A stretch of DNA of 52,510 bases from an uncultured Varibaculum sp. (lineage in GTDB: Bacteria; Actinomycetota; Actinomycetes; Actinomycetales; Actinomycetaceae): the NCBI RefSeq assembly GCF_902489465.1, contig NZ_CABTZZ010000013.1, positions 1 through 52,510 of the forward strand. The letters run 5' to 3'. Below are positions 8,723 through 17,759 of the stretch, piece by piece. Both the position numbers and the translations under genes were made by a program. Position 1 is the first letter of the stretch; each line of letters begins with the position of its first letter. Below the pieces are notes generated by a model. The model made no database searches, was not told the origin of the DNA, and was given only the letters and a program-made list of their open reading frames with translations.

Positions 8723-8830
8723 GCGTGGAGCCTAGGTTTTATCCGATTAGGCTAGGCGGGCGTAAAAATCGGGCAAAACTTTGTAGCTTTGCCCGATTTT
8801 TTGGGCGGGAGGAAAAACCTAGGCTCCGCG
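8723..8830. repeat. Family A nested palindromic repeat, copy 3 (inverted orientation)
   Basis: Outer arms GTGGAGCCTAGGTTTT and AAAACCTAGGCTCCGC; inner arms AAAAATCGGGCAAA and TTTGCCCGATTTTT. Its boxes are in the opposite order to copies 1, 2 and 5 (ATCCGATTAGGCTAGGCGGGC first). A second copy of the right arm (GGAGGAAAAACCTAGCCCCT) follows at about 8842-8861, ending some 65 bases before luxS. Confidence 0.85.
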
Positions 8831-8927
8831 CGGAAAACGGCAGGAGGAAAAACCTAGCCCCTCACACACACGCGAATGAATATAGATAAGGTGGTATCCA
8901 GAGCAGCTACGGATTAAGGAGCAGGCG

Positions 8928-9389
8928 ATGAGTGAGCGCATGAACGTGGAATCTTTCAACCTAGACCACACGAAAGTGGTGGCTCCCTTTGTGCGGGTAG
9001 CCGACCGTAAACAGCTACCTGGCGGAGATGAACTGGTCAAATACGATGTGCGTTTTTGTCAACCAAACCAGGAACACTTGGAAATGGAGACCGTGCACTC
9101 GATCGAGCATCTCACCGCAGAGCTGATGCGCAACCACACCGATAAGTTGATTGATTTTTCGCCTATGGGTTGCCAGACCGGGTTTTATGCCCTGATGTTG
9201 GGGGTAGAACCTGGCGAGTTTATGCAGCTACTGGCGACAACGTTTGAAGATATTCAACACGTCGACCAGGTTCCTGCGGCGAATGAACGTCAATGCGGGT
9301 GGGGCATTCACCATAGCCTTGCCGGGGCACAAAAAGCTACCACTCGCTTCTTGGCAGCGCGAGAAAGCTGGAATCAGGTTTATCGTTAG
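8928..9389 (+). CDS. luxS: S-ribosylhomocysteine lyase (AI-2 synthase)
   Basis: 153 residues, the normal LuxS length. It cleaves S-ribosylhomocysteine to homocysteine and 4,5-dihydroxy-2,3-pentanedione, the precursor of autoinducer-2. The metal ligands are visible as H57 and H61 in the HSIEH motif and C123 in RQCGWG; the catalytic Cys is C82 in PMGCQTGFY, and E60 is the general base. Start ATG at 8928 has AAGGAGCAGGCG directly upstream. The next gene, 13 bases on, makes its substrate, so the pair forms the complete S-adenosylhomocysteine detoxification route. Whether AI-2 is used as a signal here cannot be said. Confidence 0.96.
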   Translation: MSERMNVESFNLDHTKVVAPFVRVADRKQLPGGDELVKYDVRFCQPNQEHLEMETVHSIEHLTAELMRNHTDKLIDFSPMGCQTGFYALMLGVEPGEFMQLLATTFEDIQHVDQVPAANERQCGWGIHHSLAGAQKATTRFLAARESWNQVYR

Positions 9390-9402
9390 GAGAAAAACCG
9401 CT

Positions 9403-10281
9403 ATGAACAGCCGCGACACTGTTATTATTTGCGCGGAACTTACCGAACTGGCGCCCTTCGTCAACAGGATGTGGCTACAGGAGTGCCTAGCTCACCGCCA
9501 CCAGGATTCTTACACTCCTGAAGATACTAGGAAAGCGCTCCCTACTCCGGTAACAGAAGTTTCAGGTTTACGGTTTTATTCCCTAGATCTGCCAGAGGTT
9601 CCCGGAAAAACTCTCGGGGTACAAAGCGGAGTGGGAATGGTTAATGCGGCCCGCACTACTGCGATCGCGATTGAGGTATTAGGTGCACACCAAGTGCTGT
9701 ATTCCGGCACCGCTGGTGGTTTAGCCAAAGACAGCCAGGTGGGGGAAATAATTTTCGGCGATAATTACGTATTTCACAGCGCAGATGCTACCGCTTTTGG
9801 TTATCAGCGTGGGCAACTCCCGGGGATGCCTCCCTCCTATGCAGGTAGCGAAAGATTACTAGCTAGTGCCCGCAGCCTATTAACTGCTACCGATGGGCAG
9901 GATTCAATCACTGCAAGCAGTGTCGCTACCTTTATAAATCCGTCTTTCCCGGCAGAGGCAACACTTGCCGCTAGTTTAAAGGAGACCCCGGCACGCTGCG
10001 GCACCATAGCTACGGGGGATTCTTTTATTACTGACGCCAATGTCGGTGCGGTACGCTCGGCCTTTCCTACAGCTCTAGCCGCAGAAATGGAATCCGCTGC
10101 CGCAGCCCAAGTGGCATTTTTGTCCCAGGTTCCTTTCTTGGCGGTGCGCTGTATCTCCGACCTCTGCTCCCCGGAGGGGCAAGACGTATACCATGGCAAT
10201 GCCGCTGTTTGCGGGGCGATTGCGGCGGCAGCCACCATTTGCCTACTTGACGCCTGTTATTTTCACGCAAAACTTCAATAA
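9403..10281 (+). CDS. mtnN: 5'-methylthioadenosine/S-adenosylhomocysteine nucleosidase
   Basis: 292 residues. It removes adenine from S-adenosylhomocysteine and methylthioadenosine, giving S-ribosylhomocysteine for LuxS. Visible family features: a beta-strand start TVIICAELTELAPF, the GVGMVNAARTT loop, SGTAGGL, IATGDSFI, the substrate-binding AAEMESAAAAQVAF with the conserved Met-Glu pair, and the final CISDLCS with the catalytic Asp. It is longer than the roughly 230-residue enzymes of enterobacteria because of an insert after the first strand (about residues 22-50). I chose ATG 9403, preceded by TAGGAGAA; the reading frame is open further upstream into luxS but that part has no resemblance to the family. 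Operon with luxS. Confidence 0.9.
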   Translation: MNSRDTVIICAELTELAPFVNRMWLQECLAHRHQDSYTPEDTRKALPTPVTEVSGLRFYSLDLPEVPGKTLGVQSGVGMVNAARTTAIAIEVLGAHQVLYSGTAGGLAKDSQVGEIIFGDNYVFHSADATAFGYQRGQLPGMPPSYAGSERLLASARSLLTATDGQDSITASSVATFINPSFPAEATLAASLKETPARCGTIATGDSFITDANVGAVRSAFPTALAAEMESAAAAQVAFLSQVPFLAVRCISDLCSPEGQDVYHGNAAVCGAIAAAATICLLDACYFHAKLQ

Positions 10282-10388
10282 AAACGTAGTTTGCCGAGAT
10301 TTTTACCGCTTTTTTTCCTTAAGTAGGGCTGTTCAAAAATCAGCAGGTTACGATATCCAGGTAGTCTTATTGCAGTGGGAGAATTGAC

Positions 10389-11267
10389 ATGGACTTGTCA
10401 CGTCCTCGTAATTTTAGAGTAATGCTCGGGGTAATCGTAGGGGTCGCATTATTGTGTTCAGCTATGGTGGCCGCTTACGCGACAACCAGAAATTCGGGAA
10501 CTCCGAAAGCAGCAGATTCTACCTCAACTTCGAAAACAAGCCCTACTAAAAATAAGCCCTCCAAAACCACTCCCACCAGCACTACTCCCCCCACTACCAC
10601 TTCCAGCCCGACCTCCACCCCCACTCTCACTCGTCCTCCGGTGGATTGCGCTAAGGAAAAATGTGTGGCCTTAACTTTTGATGATGGGCCTGGCCCCGAT
10701 ACTCCGAAACTCTTAGATACTTTAAAAGCGGAAAATGTTCCCGCTACTTTCCTACTGGTGGGCAAGTCGGTTGCCACTTACCCAGATACGGTGACCCGCG
10801 AGTTCCAGGAAGGGCACTCCCTGGGTGTTCACACCTGGAACCATCCGCAGTTAACTAAACTTCCTGACGACAAAATAGTCAAAGAAATAACCAGCACGGC
10901 AGATGCGATCAAAAAAGCCGCCCCGGATGCCCAGGTTAACTTTACTCGCCCACCCTACGGGGCTTTTAACCCCCGGGTAATTTCTGTCTTAAAATCCTTG
11001 AACCAGGCCACCGTGATCTGGGACGTTGACACTTTAGATTGGAAGCATCGCGATCCGAATGCAGTGCTGAAACAGGTACAACAGCAAACTAAACCGGGGT
11101 CGATTATTTTGATGCACGATATTCACCCCACCAGCATTCAAGCAGTACCCGAAATCATTAAATATCTACGCTCTTCAGGGTTCACCATGGTGACAGTTCC
11201 CGAATTATTCGGGGGATCGCTCACTCCTGGCAAGATTTATTTTGATCAAAACATGGTTCGCGGATAG
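10389..11267 (+). CDS. Membrane-anchored polysaccharide deacetylase (NodB domain, CE4)
   Basis: 292 residues. An N-terminal hydrophobic segment (about residues 11-31) is followed by a Thr/Ser/Pro-rich spacer (about 38-80), then a NodB homology domain, so it is an extracellular protein tethered to the membrane or released. All five CE4 motifs are visible: TFDDGPGP (catalytic Asp and first metal Asp), HTWNHPQ (metal His residues), RPPYGAFN, DVDTLDW and LMHDIHP. The likely substrate is peptidoglycan N-acetylglucosamine or another cell-wall glycan; removing acetyl groups there usually gives lysozyme resistance. ATG at 10389, preceded by GGGAGA. Its 107-base upstream gap contains no clear terminator for mtnN. 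Confidence 0.88.
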   Translation: MDLSRPRNFRVMLGVIVGVALLCSAMVAAYATTRNSGTPKAADSTSTSKTSPTKNKPSKTTPTSTTPPTTTSSPTSTPTLTRPPVDCAKEKCVALTFDDGPGPDTPKLLDTLKAENVPATFLLVGKSVATYPDTVTREFQEGHSLGVHTWNHPQLTKLPDDKIVKEITSTADAIKKAAPDAQVNFTRPPYGAFNPRVISVLKSLNQATVIWDVDTLDWKHRDPNAVLKQVQQQTKPGSIILMHDIHPTSIQAVPEIIKYLRSSGFTMVTVPELFGGSLTPGKIYFDQNMVRG

Positions 11268-11344
11268 TCGCGGCCAGGGACTTTTAATTGCAGGCTTGCT
11301 CCGTAGTTCTTCATCTATCCCCCGGGACTATAATTGTTTGAGCT

Positions 11345-12532
11345 TTAAGGCTCCGGGGTGGTCATAGCGTCTACTTGGGCATCCGGATGGGCGGCGATCA
11401 GATCATTAAGTGAGGACGCGGAGGCAATCATCCGAGCCATTCCGTGGGTGCCCACCACCCCCGCTAACGCAGTTCCTAACCCCATTTCGGAAAGAGCGTC
11501 AGCTTTCAGCCCCGGCCAGCCGTGCAACCTCGCTTGCAGATCGACAGGTATTTGCGCGAGCCCAATTCCGGATGCAAATAATGCCCCCACTAAACCGGCA
11601 ATGGTGTCAGTTGCTCCTCCCAGTTGTACCGCGAGGGAGATGGCACGCCGGAACGCATCTTGTCCGCTGAGCGGCATCCCGGCATGCTCGATTTTCACGG
11701 CCTGTAAAATCCCTACCACTGCTTGTAGAGCGGTGACTGCATAGGTGTTGTCACGCGGAGGTTTGAAGTAGGTTTCCTCGGCTTGTTGCAACCATTCGCG
11801 CCACGGTTCGCGGCGACCTGCGGGTAGCAACGCTATTCCCGACCCCAGGTTGATTCGGTTTACCCAGGTTTCCTCACCGGGGAGCGGATCAGTAACGGCT
11901 CGGCGGATCGCTTCCGCATAGATCACCGCTGCTTCACTGGCTAAGGAATCTACATGGGTTAGTTCGGATACTGCCCGTACTGACTCTGCTGTCCACTGGG
12001 GATCTTTTATTCGGGTGAGCCCCAAAATAGCGCAGCGGCTAAGCGGACCGGCTCCGGAAGTGCGGCGGGTACGCAAGTGAAAATATGCGGCGGCGGAACG
12101 CATTTTCCGGGCGGGGTTCATATTGGAAGTATCATTGCTGGTAGTTTCTAACACCACCCTGGTGGGCGCATCTAGTTTACGGGTTCCCCCGTGGTACCAG
12201 GCTAAATATCGAGTAGCGACTGCATCTAAGCCTTCTTCTGTGGTCAAATCGATTCCGGTGACCGCAACTTCTGCTATACAGATCCCCAGCTGAGTGGCTT
12301 CCGACCATTCTCCCGGACTTAGGCGTCCGGCAGCTCCCTGCATTCGGGGAATTCCCTCTAAAGGAGGTGTTTTAAATTCGTAACCAACTCCTAAAGCATT
12401 GCCGCATGCTTGCCCCACGAGAACGCCGCTTGCCCGATCTGCCATGATGGCGAGGGGGGCTTGTCCGCCACGCCGGATCAATTCATTTTCTTGATCGGTG
12501 CGTTCTGGATTCTTATCACGCGCATCAGCCAC
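11345..12532 (-). CDS. ADP-ribosylglycohydrolase-family protein with altered metal motifs
   Basis: 395 residues. The fold signature of the DraG/ARH family is clear: GVLVGQACGNALGVGYEF (residues 36-53), a GEW motif and a late GGxTDTIAG motif. DraG-type enzymes use two Mg/Mn ions to remove ADP-ribose from proteins or nucleic acids. Two of their metal motifs are changed here: the usual T/S-D-D-T is SEAT at residues 77-80, and the usual GGDTDT is GGATDT at 305-310. The protein may therefore be inactive or may have a different activity. Residues 1-30 are charged and look like an extra; the ATG at residue 30 is an alternative start. It faces the deacetylase gene convergently (77-base gap). No partner ADP-ribosyltransferase was seen in the window. 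Confidence 0.75.
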   Translation of the reverse strand: MADARDKNPERTDQENELIRRGGQAPLAIMADRASGVLVGQACGNALGVGYEFKTPPLEGIPRMQGAAGRLSPGEWSEATQLGICIAEVAVTGIDLTTEEGLDAVATRYLAWYHGGTRKLDAPTRVVLETTSNDTSNMNPARKMRSAAAYFHLRTRRTSGAGPLSRCAILGLTRIKDPQWTAESVRAVSELTHVDSLASEAAVIYAEAIRRAVTDPLPGEETWVNRINLGSGIALLPAGRREPWREWLQQAEETYFKPPRDNTYAVTALQAVVGILQAVKIEHAGMPLSGQDAFRRAISLAVQLGGATDTIAGLVGALFASGIGLAQIPVDLQARLHGWPGLKADALSEMGLGTALAGVVGTHGMARMIASASSLNDLIAAHPDAQVDAMTTPEP

Positions 12533-12649
12533 CCTTTCAACTTTAATGCACCTACTACCAGATAAGCGAGATTCCCCTGGCTAGAACGCGTGGTTTGCAT
12601 AATAGCCAGGGGATGAGGACGAGAAAGCTGTCCTCTCTAGCGGGCACCC

Positions 12650-14665
12650 TCACTTGCGGCGGGCGCGGTAGGAAACTAGCAGTCCCCCGCATCCGAGCGC
12701 TATTAGAGCCGCCGACAGCGGGCCAGAGGGACTGGCACCGGTTTCAGAAAGTACAGTCGGTTCCACCGAAGGAGGAGGAAGGGTAGACGGTGGTGGGGTA
12801 GATGGAGGCGGAGTTGCGGGAGGCGGAGCCTGGGGCAGGGCATACTGTTCATCCGTTTCGGTTTCCGAACTTCTAAAAGCTTGCGTCCGCGAGTCCCCTT
12901 CATAGCTAGTTACGAACACATAGGTATCCTTGCATTCGAAGCGTTCCAGATTGAGAGGGGTTCCCTCTTTATCTTCGTCGACAATGTAGGTTCCGTTCTT
13001 AGCCGGTAATTCGATTCTCGCTAGGGGTTCTTTCCCTTGGGCATCTTGATCTTTAATGGGGTGGGGTAGACAGTAAAGGTCATTACGGACTACCGGTTCA
13101 TCACGTTTCCATTTGCCGCTGCCCCCAAAGTCCGGGTGATCGTCGGGAAATCCACTCAGCTCTACCTGATCGGTCAGTATTTTTCCCTGTTTATCGGTTA
13201 CTACTTTTGCCTGAGTTTTTACCCCGGGGAAAAACGGCAGTACTTGAGTTTCGCCCTCCTCAAAAAAGTTGGGGACATAGTCTGCTTTTAAGTAAGTATC
13301 CTCTGGCTGCAGATCCCGATGAGCGGCGGCAACAAAAGTATAGAAACCGGGTCGGTCTATCTTAAAAGGATCAGTTTCATTTGAGATAGTGACGCCCTTT
13401 TCTGCCTCTTGCTCATTTTGGGGAGTCGCCGGTAGCTTCCAGGTTTTTAATGGCTGAGCGTTAGCCGGAATCTGTCCCGGGCCGCGCGCAGAGCTAAAAG
13501 GACCGTAAAGTGACAAGTCGATCATCACCGTTTGCCAGGTCTCTTTTCCGGTATTCTTCCCCCATTTTTCTTCGGCTGTCACCAAAATATTGTCCGTTAG
13601 TTCCGCTCCTCCTTCTAGCGGATTCATTTGCGATTTAGTCTGCGTTTTTACTGCAAAAAACTGTCGAGGATCAGCATTGGTGGTGGCGATGGTGCTTAGC
13701 TGTGAATTCGGGCCGGAAATCAGCAAATCCTGCCAGCGCGCGTGTTCCCAAATTTCGTAACTAACCGGTGGCACTCCTGTCACCTTAACCTGAGCACTCA
13801 CTTTTCCAGGGCCGGTTACCTCGATCGGGATCTCTTTGACCGTAGCCGCGGAGGAAGTATTTAGGGTTTTAGACTGGCCTTTACTGGAAAAATGTGCCGA
13901 CCCCGATAAGGTGACGCTTTCTTTGAAACCTTTGAGAGGGCGACCGGCTGCGCTTTGTGGCACTGGCAAGCGCACGATTCCCTGCATGGATCCCGGATTT
14001 ACTTTTATTTCTGGCTTTCCCATCCGGTAGGGGCCGGCATAGGCAGCGGCCTGCTGTAAGAGCTGGGCCGCCCGCTGCTTGATTGGGGCGGAGCCTTTTT
14101 GCTTTGTGGTTAGACGTCCAGACAGGGAGTGAATCGCATAGACAGTGGCTCCCAGTTCCGGGTTTCCTTTGGCGATGGCGCTTCGCAGCTGGCCAGCCAG
14201 ATATGCCACCCGATATTGTGTCGAAGCCGGAAAGATTACGGCAGTTCCCTTTACCTTATCTTTGACTTCGAAAGTAGCTTTGTTGGAGCGATACTCTTTT
14301 CCCGCTCCGATTACTCTAAGCCCTTGATAGGTAATCCATTTGTTTCGCGGCGAGTTGATCTGCCGATCAGTGGCACAAACTGCGACTTTAGTATCGTCCG
14401 CAGACTTTCGGGCGTTCAACTCCATTTTTGAGTCACCATAACTCTTCCAGGCAGCCCCCGGCCCGGCGGCTTGGGAAGTGTCCTGATCGGTAACCACCAT
14501 AGCGGAACTGATCATGGCGATGGCGGTGGCTATCCCGAGCATAGCGAGACGTTTTCGCCTTTGGGCTCGTCGTCGACGACGAGGGCTGATTCTCGAGTAA
14601 GGATCGGGTATCTGACTATTTCTGGCGGGAGTATTACCGCTATTTTTCACTGTTTCCATACCCAT
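12650..14665 (-). CDS. Sortase-anchored surface protein with LSETG signal, function unknown
   Basis: 671 residues from the ATG at 14665 (another ATG lies at 14659; the frame is open further up, but the added residues look non-coding). The N-terminus has a very basic stretch (RRRRRAQRRKRL) and a hydrophobic segment, a long signal peptide as seen in Actinomyces surface proteins. The body has about 550 residues without a domain I can name, rich in beta-strand-like sequence. Then come a Pro/Thr-rich wall-spanning region (PPPSTPPPSTLPPP) and a sorting signal: LSETG at 639-643, a hydrophobic helix and the tail RARRK. Pairs of cysteines suggest disulfides. It is divergent from the next surface-protein gene, with a 221-base shared upstream region. 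No good ribosome-binding site is visible. Confidence 0.72.
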   Translation of the reverse strand: MGMETVKNSGNTPARNSQIPDPYSRISPRRRRRAQRRKRLAMLGIATAIAMISSAMVVTDQDTSQAAGPGAAWKSYGDSKMELNARKSADDTKVAVCATDRQINSPRNKWITYQGLRVIGAGKEYRSNKATFEVKDKVKGTAVIFPASTQYRVAYLAGQLRSAIAKGNPELGATVYAIHSLSGRLTTKQKGSAPIKQRAAQLLQQAAAYAGPYRMGKPEIKVNPGSMQGIVRLPVPQSAAGRPLKGFKESVTLSGSAHFSSKGQSKTLNTSSAATVKEIPIEVTGPGKVSAQVKVTGVPPVSYEIWEHARWQDLLISGPNSQLSTIATTNADPRQFFAVKTQTKSQMNPLEGGAELTDNILVTAEEKWGKNTGKETWQTVMIDLSLYGPFSSARGPGQIPANAQPLKTWKLPATPQNEQEAEKGVTISNETDPFKIDRPGFYTFVAAAHRDLQPEDTYLKADYVPNFFEEGETQVLPFFPGVKTQAKVVTDKQGKILTDQVELSGFPDDHPDFGGSGKWKRDEPVVRNDLYCLPHPIKDQDAQGKEPLARIELPAKNGTYIVDEDKEGTPLNLERFECKDTYVFVTSYEGDSRTQAFRSSETETDEQYALPQAPPPATPPPSTPPPSTLPPPSVEPTVLSETGASPSGPLSAALIALGCGGLLVSYRARRK

Positions 14666-14886
14666 AGATTCCGCTTTGGAAAGGAGGTAAGCCAGATCCA
14701 AAAAACAATTTCTGAGTATCGGGTAGCTAGCTTGCCTTGGGGACAATCCCGCAACTACTGGTTGAAGCGAAAGTAATATCTTCCCAAGTGGATTATTTAT
14801 TTTTTGTAAAACAGCTGGACAAATCACCCATATTATACTTTAATCTCAATAGAAACATTTACAACACTCGTAACTTACATAACAAG

Positions 14887-16341
14887 ATGGTCCCAATGGT
14901 TAGTAAGAAAAAAATTTTTAAAATAGCAGCTGGCATCCTCGCCCTCTCATTAGCAATTCTTTCAGTTCCCCTCTCATCAGCATTTGGCAAAACTGGTTTT
15001 CGGGCGGGAAACATTATTTCTGATGCCAATATGTACCAGAAGACCCCCTCCATGTCAGCGGCACAGATTCAAAAATTCCTGGAGACCCAAGGCGCAGGTT
15101 GTCGCGGCAATGGATGCCTGAAGAATATGCGTCTGAATACCAGATCCTTTAACGCAGACTATTACTGCAAGGGCAGTTACCGGGGCGCACATAATGAGCC
15201 AGTTTCGCAGGTTATTTACAAGATTTCCCAGGCCTGTCAAATCAGCCCGAAAGTTTTACTGGTGACCATCCAAAAAGAGCAATCGGGAATTACGCGTAAC
15301 CTGTCAACTGTTAGCCAGAACAAACTTACCGGTTACGGCTGCCCAGACGGCAAGCCCTGTGATGAGCAATACTATGGGGTTCAAAATCAAATCTATCAGA
15401 CGGCGCACCAGTTGCAGCGATACCGCCTCAAGCCTGGATATTACAGTTTCCGGGGCGGCAAAACCGCCAATATCCAGTTTTCTTACCAAAGCGGATGCGG
15501 GGCTTCAAAAGTCAGATTAGAAAACCAAGCAACGGCATCGCTCTACAACTACACTCCTTTCCAGCCGAATCAAGCTTTACTTTCCGGCAATCATGATCGT
15601 TGCTCTTCTGACGGTAACTACAATTTCTTCAACATTTATCAACGCTGGTTCGGTGACCCAAGAGGCTCAGCTCCCGCAACCACCCCTAATAAGAAAGTCG
15701 TGGTTCCTGAGGGCGGGTACACCGGCACTTCCAATAACACCAAAGCCCAAGCCGCCAAGGAACAGGTCACTAGCACCCCGGCTGCTACCGGCAGTCACGC
15801 TAACACCGCCCCAAAGGTAGGCTCGGCGAGCTCTAGCTCCTCCAGCACTACTACAACTGCAAATTCTCAGGCCACTACCAGCCCCCAGTCGGCTAACAAT
15901 TCCAAACCTACGGATAGTTCCCAGGCTGCAAAAGACGCGGCCGCTCAAAACGCTGCTATGAAGGCCGCAGAGCAAGAAAAAGCTCAGCAGGAGGCAAAGG
16001 CGGCAGCGGAAGCAGCTCAAAAGGCTGCCAAGGCTGCAGAAGCAAAGAAAGCGGCAGCCGCTGCCCAAAAAGAAAAACCAACCCAGCCAAGTTCGGATTC
16101 CCAAACCGCTAAACCTCAAAGCGAAGCGCCAGCCCAACCCCAACCGACTAGCGCCACCCCAAACAAAACAAAGCCAGCAAAGGCGGCTACTAAACCAGCA
16201 ACCTCCAACAACAGTCCCGCTTTGGCTAGTACCGGCACCGTTGGCGGCTCCGCAACTATCTTGGCAATCGTCTTAGTGATAGCGGGGTGGAGGATTCGCA
16301 AGAACGTGATTGACAACCGTCCGATCCGCGTTAACTGCTGA
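14887..16341 (+). CDS. Secreted hemagglutinin-like/lysozyme-fold surface protein with LASTG signal
   Basis: 484 residues from the ATG at 14887. Signal peptide (KKKIFKIAAGILALSLAIL), then a conserved actinobacterial extracellular domain of about 240 residues beginning GNIISDANMY and containing ISPKVLLVTIQKEQSG, YGCPDGKPCD, YYGVQNQIYQ and NFFNIYQRWFG. The family is often labelled hemagglutinin; the QKEQSG helix recalls the catalytic-Glu helix of lysozyme-like enzymes, but activity is unproven. Six or more cysteines suggest disulfides. A long Ala/Lys/Gln/Ser-rich region (about 255-440, with a probable coiled coil around 350-400) spans the wall, ending in LASTG at 446, a membrane helix and RIRKN. 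The LAxTG form suits the class E housekeeping sortase. The 3' end overlaps the convergent HAD gene by 11 bases. Confidence 0.8.
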   Translation: MVPMVSKKKIFKIAAGILALSLAILSVPLSSAFGKTGFRAGNIISDANMYQKTPSMSAAQIQKFLETQGAGCRGNGCLKNMRLNTRSFNADYYCKGSYRGAHNEPVSQVIYKISQACQISPKVLLVTIQKEQSGITRNLSTVSQNKLTGYGCPDGKPCDEQYYGVQNQIYQTAHQLQRYRLKPGYYSFRGGKTANIQFSYQSGCGASKVRLENQATASLYNYTPFQPNQALLSGNHDRCSSDGNYNFFNIYQRWFGDPRGSAPATTPNKKVVVPEGGYTGTSNNTKAQAAKEQVTSTPAATGSHANTAPKVGSASSSSSSTTTTANSQATTSPQSANNSKPTDSSQAAKDAAAQNAAMKAAEQEKAQQEAKAAAEAAQKAAKAAEAKKAAAAAQKEKPTQPSSDSQTAKPQSEAPAQPQPTSATPNKTKPAKAATKPATSNNSPALASTGTVGGSATILAIVLVIAGWRIRKNVIDNRPIRVNC

Positions 16342-17164
16342 CGGCCGCCAGAACCTGCGCAATAATTTCTTGGGTCTGCCAGGGCCCGGAAGTCGCGCGG
16401 GTTTGCACTCCGGTGCGGACCGCCGGATAGTCATTTCCGTCCGGGTCGAGACGGTCCCCCACAAATAGGACTTCGGCAGGCTTCAGCGCCGTTCGCGCTA
16501 GGAACTTCTCCACCCCGTAGGCTTTATCGATCCCGCGCATCGTAATATCGACGGAAGTCGACCCGCCGGAAAGCACCGTCAGCTCAGGTAAAAGTTTACC
16601 GGCACGGGCAGCTAGCTCGGCCCGCTTAACCCCACTGGGATCCCAAGCATCTTTCGCTTCCCTGGCTGCCTGTTGTCCGAGGGCGGAATAGGTTAGCTGC
16701 GAACCCCGGTTTTCAATTATCTCCCCCGCCGGATCCTCACACCAATACCCGAGGGAGCGAGCGACATCCTCGATTACTATGCGCGCCTTCTGCACTTGTT
16801 CTGGCGCCATTTTCAGCACATACTGCGCTTTCCAGTCCCCGTCTTCAAATAGATAGTAACGCGTACCGCAAGTGGGCAGCAGGTGTAGCTGCTGGGGAGA
16901 GAAATCTTGGCTCGATAAGGGTTCTAAGAGCTGGTGGGAAAACTGTCGGAAGGAGCCCCCACTGATCACCCCGGTGGGTAAAACGCGGGTAAGACGCGCG
17001 AAGACCCTCGCCATTTCGGGCAGCATTACTTGTTTCGAGGGTGTCAAAGTGCCATCCAGGTCAAATATCATCGCCTTTATCGCGCCCACTCGTCGCCTTT
17101 CTGCCGTGGTTCCATAAGGTAGCCAAAAAGCCATTGTAGAGCTAAAAGTGAGTCGGAATTGCAT
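16331..17164 (-). CDS. HAD-IIB family hydrolase (phosphomannomutase-like)
   Basis: 277 residues. Motif I is FDLDGTLTPS (residues 34-43), with the nucleophile and acid/base Asp; motif II is SGGS, and motif IV is FVGDRLDPDGND near residue 240. The cap domain in the middle and the wording DITMRGIDKAYGV match HAD subfamily IIB, which includes eukaryote-type phosphomannomutases and sugar phosphatases. The exact substrate is unknown. The start is uncertain: ATG at 17164 or 17134; neither has a good ribosome-binding site. Faces the surface-protein gene tail to tail with an 11-base overlap. Confidence 0.82.
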   Translation of the reverse strand: MQFRLTFSSTMAFWLPYGTTAERRRVGAIKAMIFDLDGTLTPSKQVMLPEMARVFARLTRVLPTGVISGGSFRQFSHQLLEPLSSQDFSPQQLHLLPTCGTRYYLFEDGDWKAQYVLKMAPEQVQKARIVIEDVARSLGYWCEDPAGEIIENRGSQLTYSALGQQAAREAKDAWDPSGVKRAELAARAGKLLPELTVLSGGSTSVDITMRGIDKAYGVEKFLARTALKPAEVLFVGDRLDPDGNDYPAVRTGVQTRATSGPWQTQEIIAQVLAAVSS

Positions 17165-17418
17165 TTACCCGAGGCAACTTGCTTTAGTTATTTGCCCTCG
17201 GCTGAGAGAAGCTAAGGAGCGCTTGGCAGGTATTGCTACACCAGTGGCGCCTAGACGATTTAGAAATGGGGTATCGAGAGAATTTCTACCTCTTGTCGGC
17301 ATCGTGTAATCGTTTTCACAATAGCAATTTTAATCTACCAATTGCGATATCTACCAGGTATTTTATTGGTCACAAAAGCCGCACACTAACAAAAGTTCTC
17401 CCATTTTTTGTCCTAACA

Positions 17419-17448
17419 TTGACGCCCCTCGAAAAAACCTCGTATAGT
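17419..17448 (+). promoter_or_regulatory. Sigma-70-type promoter of the small membrane-protein gene
   Basis: -35 TTGACG at 17419-17424 and -10 TATAGT at 17443-17448 with an 18-base spacer. Transcription would start at about 17455, inside the operator that follows. The 250 bases further upstream are AT-rich and show nothing else. Confidence 0.65.
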
Positions 17449-17453
17449 AAACA

Positions 17454-17467
17454 TGTAAACGTTTCCA
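17454..17467 (+). promoter_or_regulatory. LacI-family (cre-like) operator
   Basis: TGTAAACGTTTCCA fits every position of the cre consensus TGWAARCGYTWNCW and has the central CG of LacI-family sites. It lies six bases beyond the -10 box, on the transcription start, the place where a repressor would block transcription. No LacI-type regulator gene is in the window. A short hairpin (AAAAGTTC / GAACTTTT, 17475-17495) follows in the leader. Confidence 0.6.
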
Positions 17468-17528
17468 CGAGGGAAAAAGTTCAAACCGAACTTTTCGAAT
17501 CGCTAGAACAGAAAGAGAGAAAATAAAA

Positions 17529-17759
17529 ATGGCTACTTTGGTTGCTCCTTCGATTTCATTGTCTTCTACTCGGCTCGAAGAGCCGAAAATGGTTGCCTAC
17601 ATCGCTTTCATCTCCTTGATGGTAGCTGGCGTAGCGATCACTTTGATCGGCGCATTTTCCGCTTACGCGGTCACCGCGATCCTGGGCGGACTGCTAACTG
17701 CGGTTAGCGGATTCGGTTTCGCCTGGTCTAAAGTTTATTTCCAGCTCAAGGGAGAATAG
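17529..17759 (+). CDS. Small two-helix membrane protein, function unknown
   Basis: 76 residues; I do not recognise it. It has a hydrophilic N-terminus of about 20 residues and then two hydrophobic segments (about 22-44 and 47-66) joined by a very short turn, a helical hairpin rich in Gly, Ala and Val, with a short tail ending YFQLKGE. ATG 17529 follows AGAAAGAGAG. It is supported as a real gene by the promoter, operator and leader hairpin just upstream and by a terminator about 200 bases after the stop. The LacI-type operator suggests control by a sugar or other small carbon compound. Confidence 0.6.
   Translation: MATLVAPSISLSSTRLEEPKMVAYIAFISLMVAGVAITLIGAFSAYAVTAILGGLLTAVSGFGFAWSKVYFQLKGE

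Noticed and set aside
8149..8927. A riboswitch before nrdHIE or luxS
   Set aside because: The upstream regions are short or filled by repeats; I could not find the conserved elements of cobalamin, SAM or SAH riboswitches.
14681..14688. Perfect AAGGAGGT on the plus strand
   Set aside because: No start codon follows at a usable distance; it lies antisense to the upstream region of the LSETG surface-protein gene, so it looks like chance.
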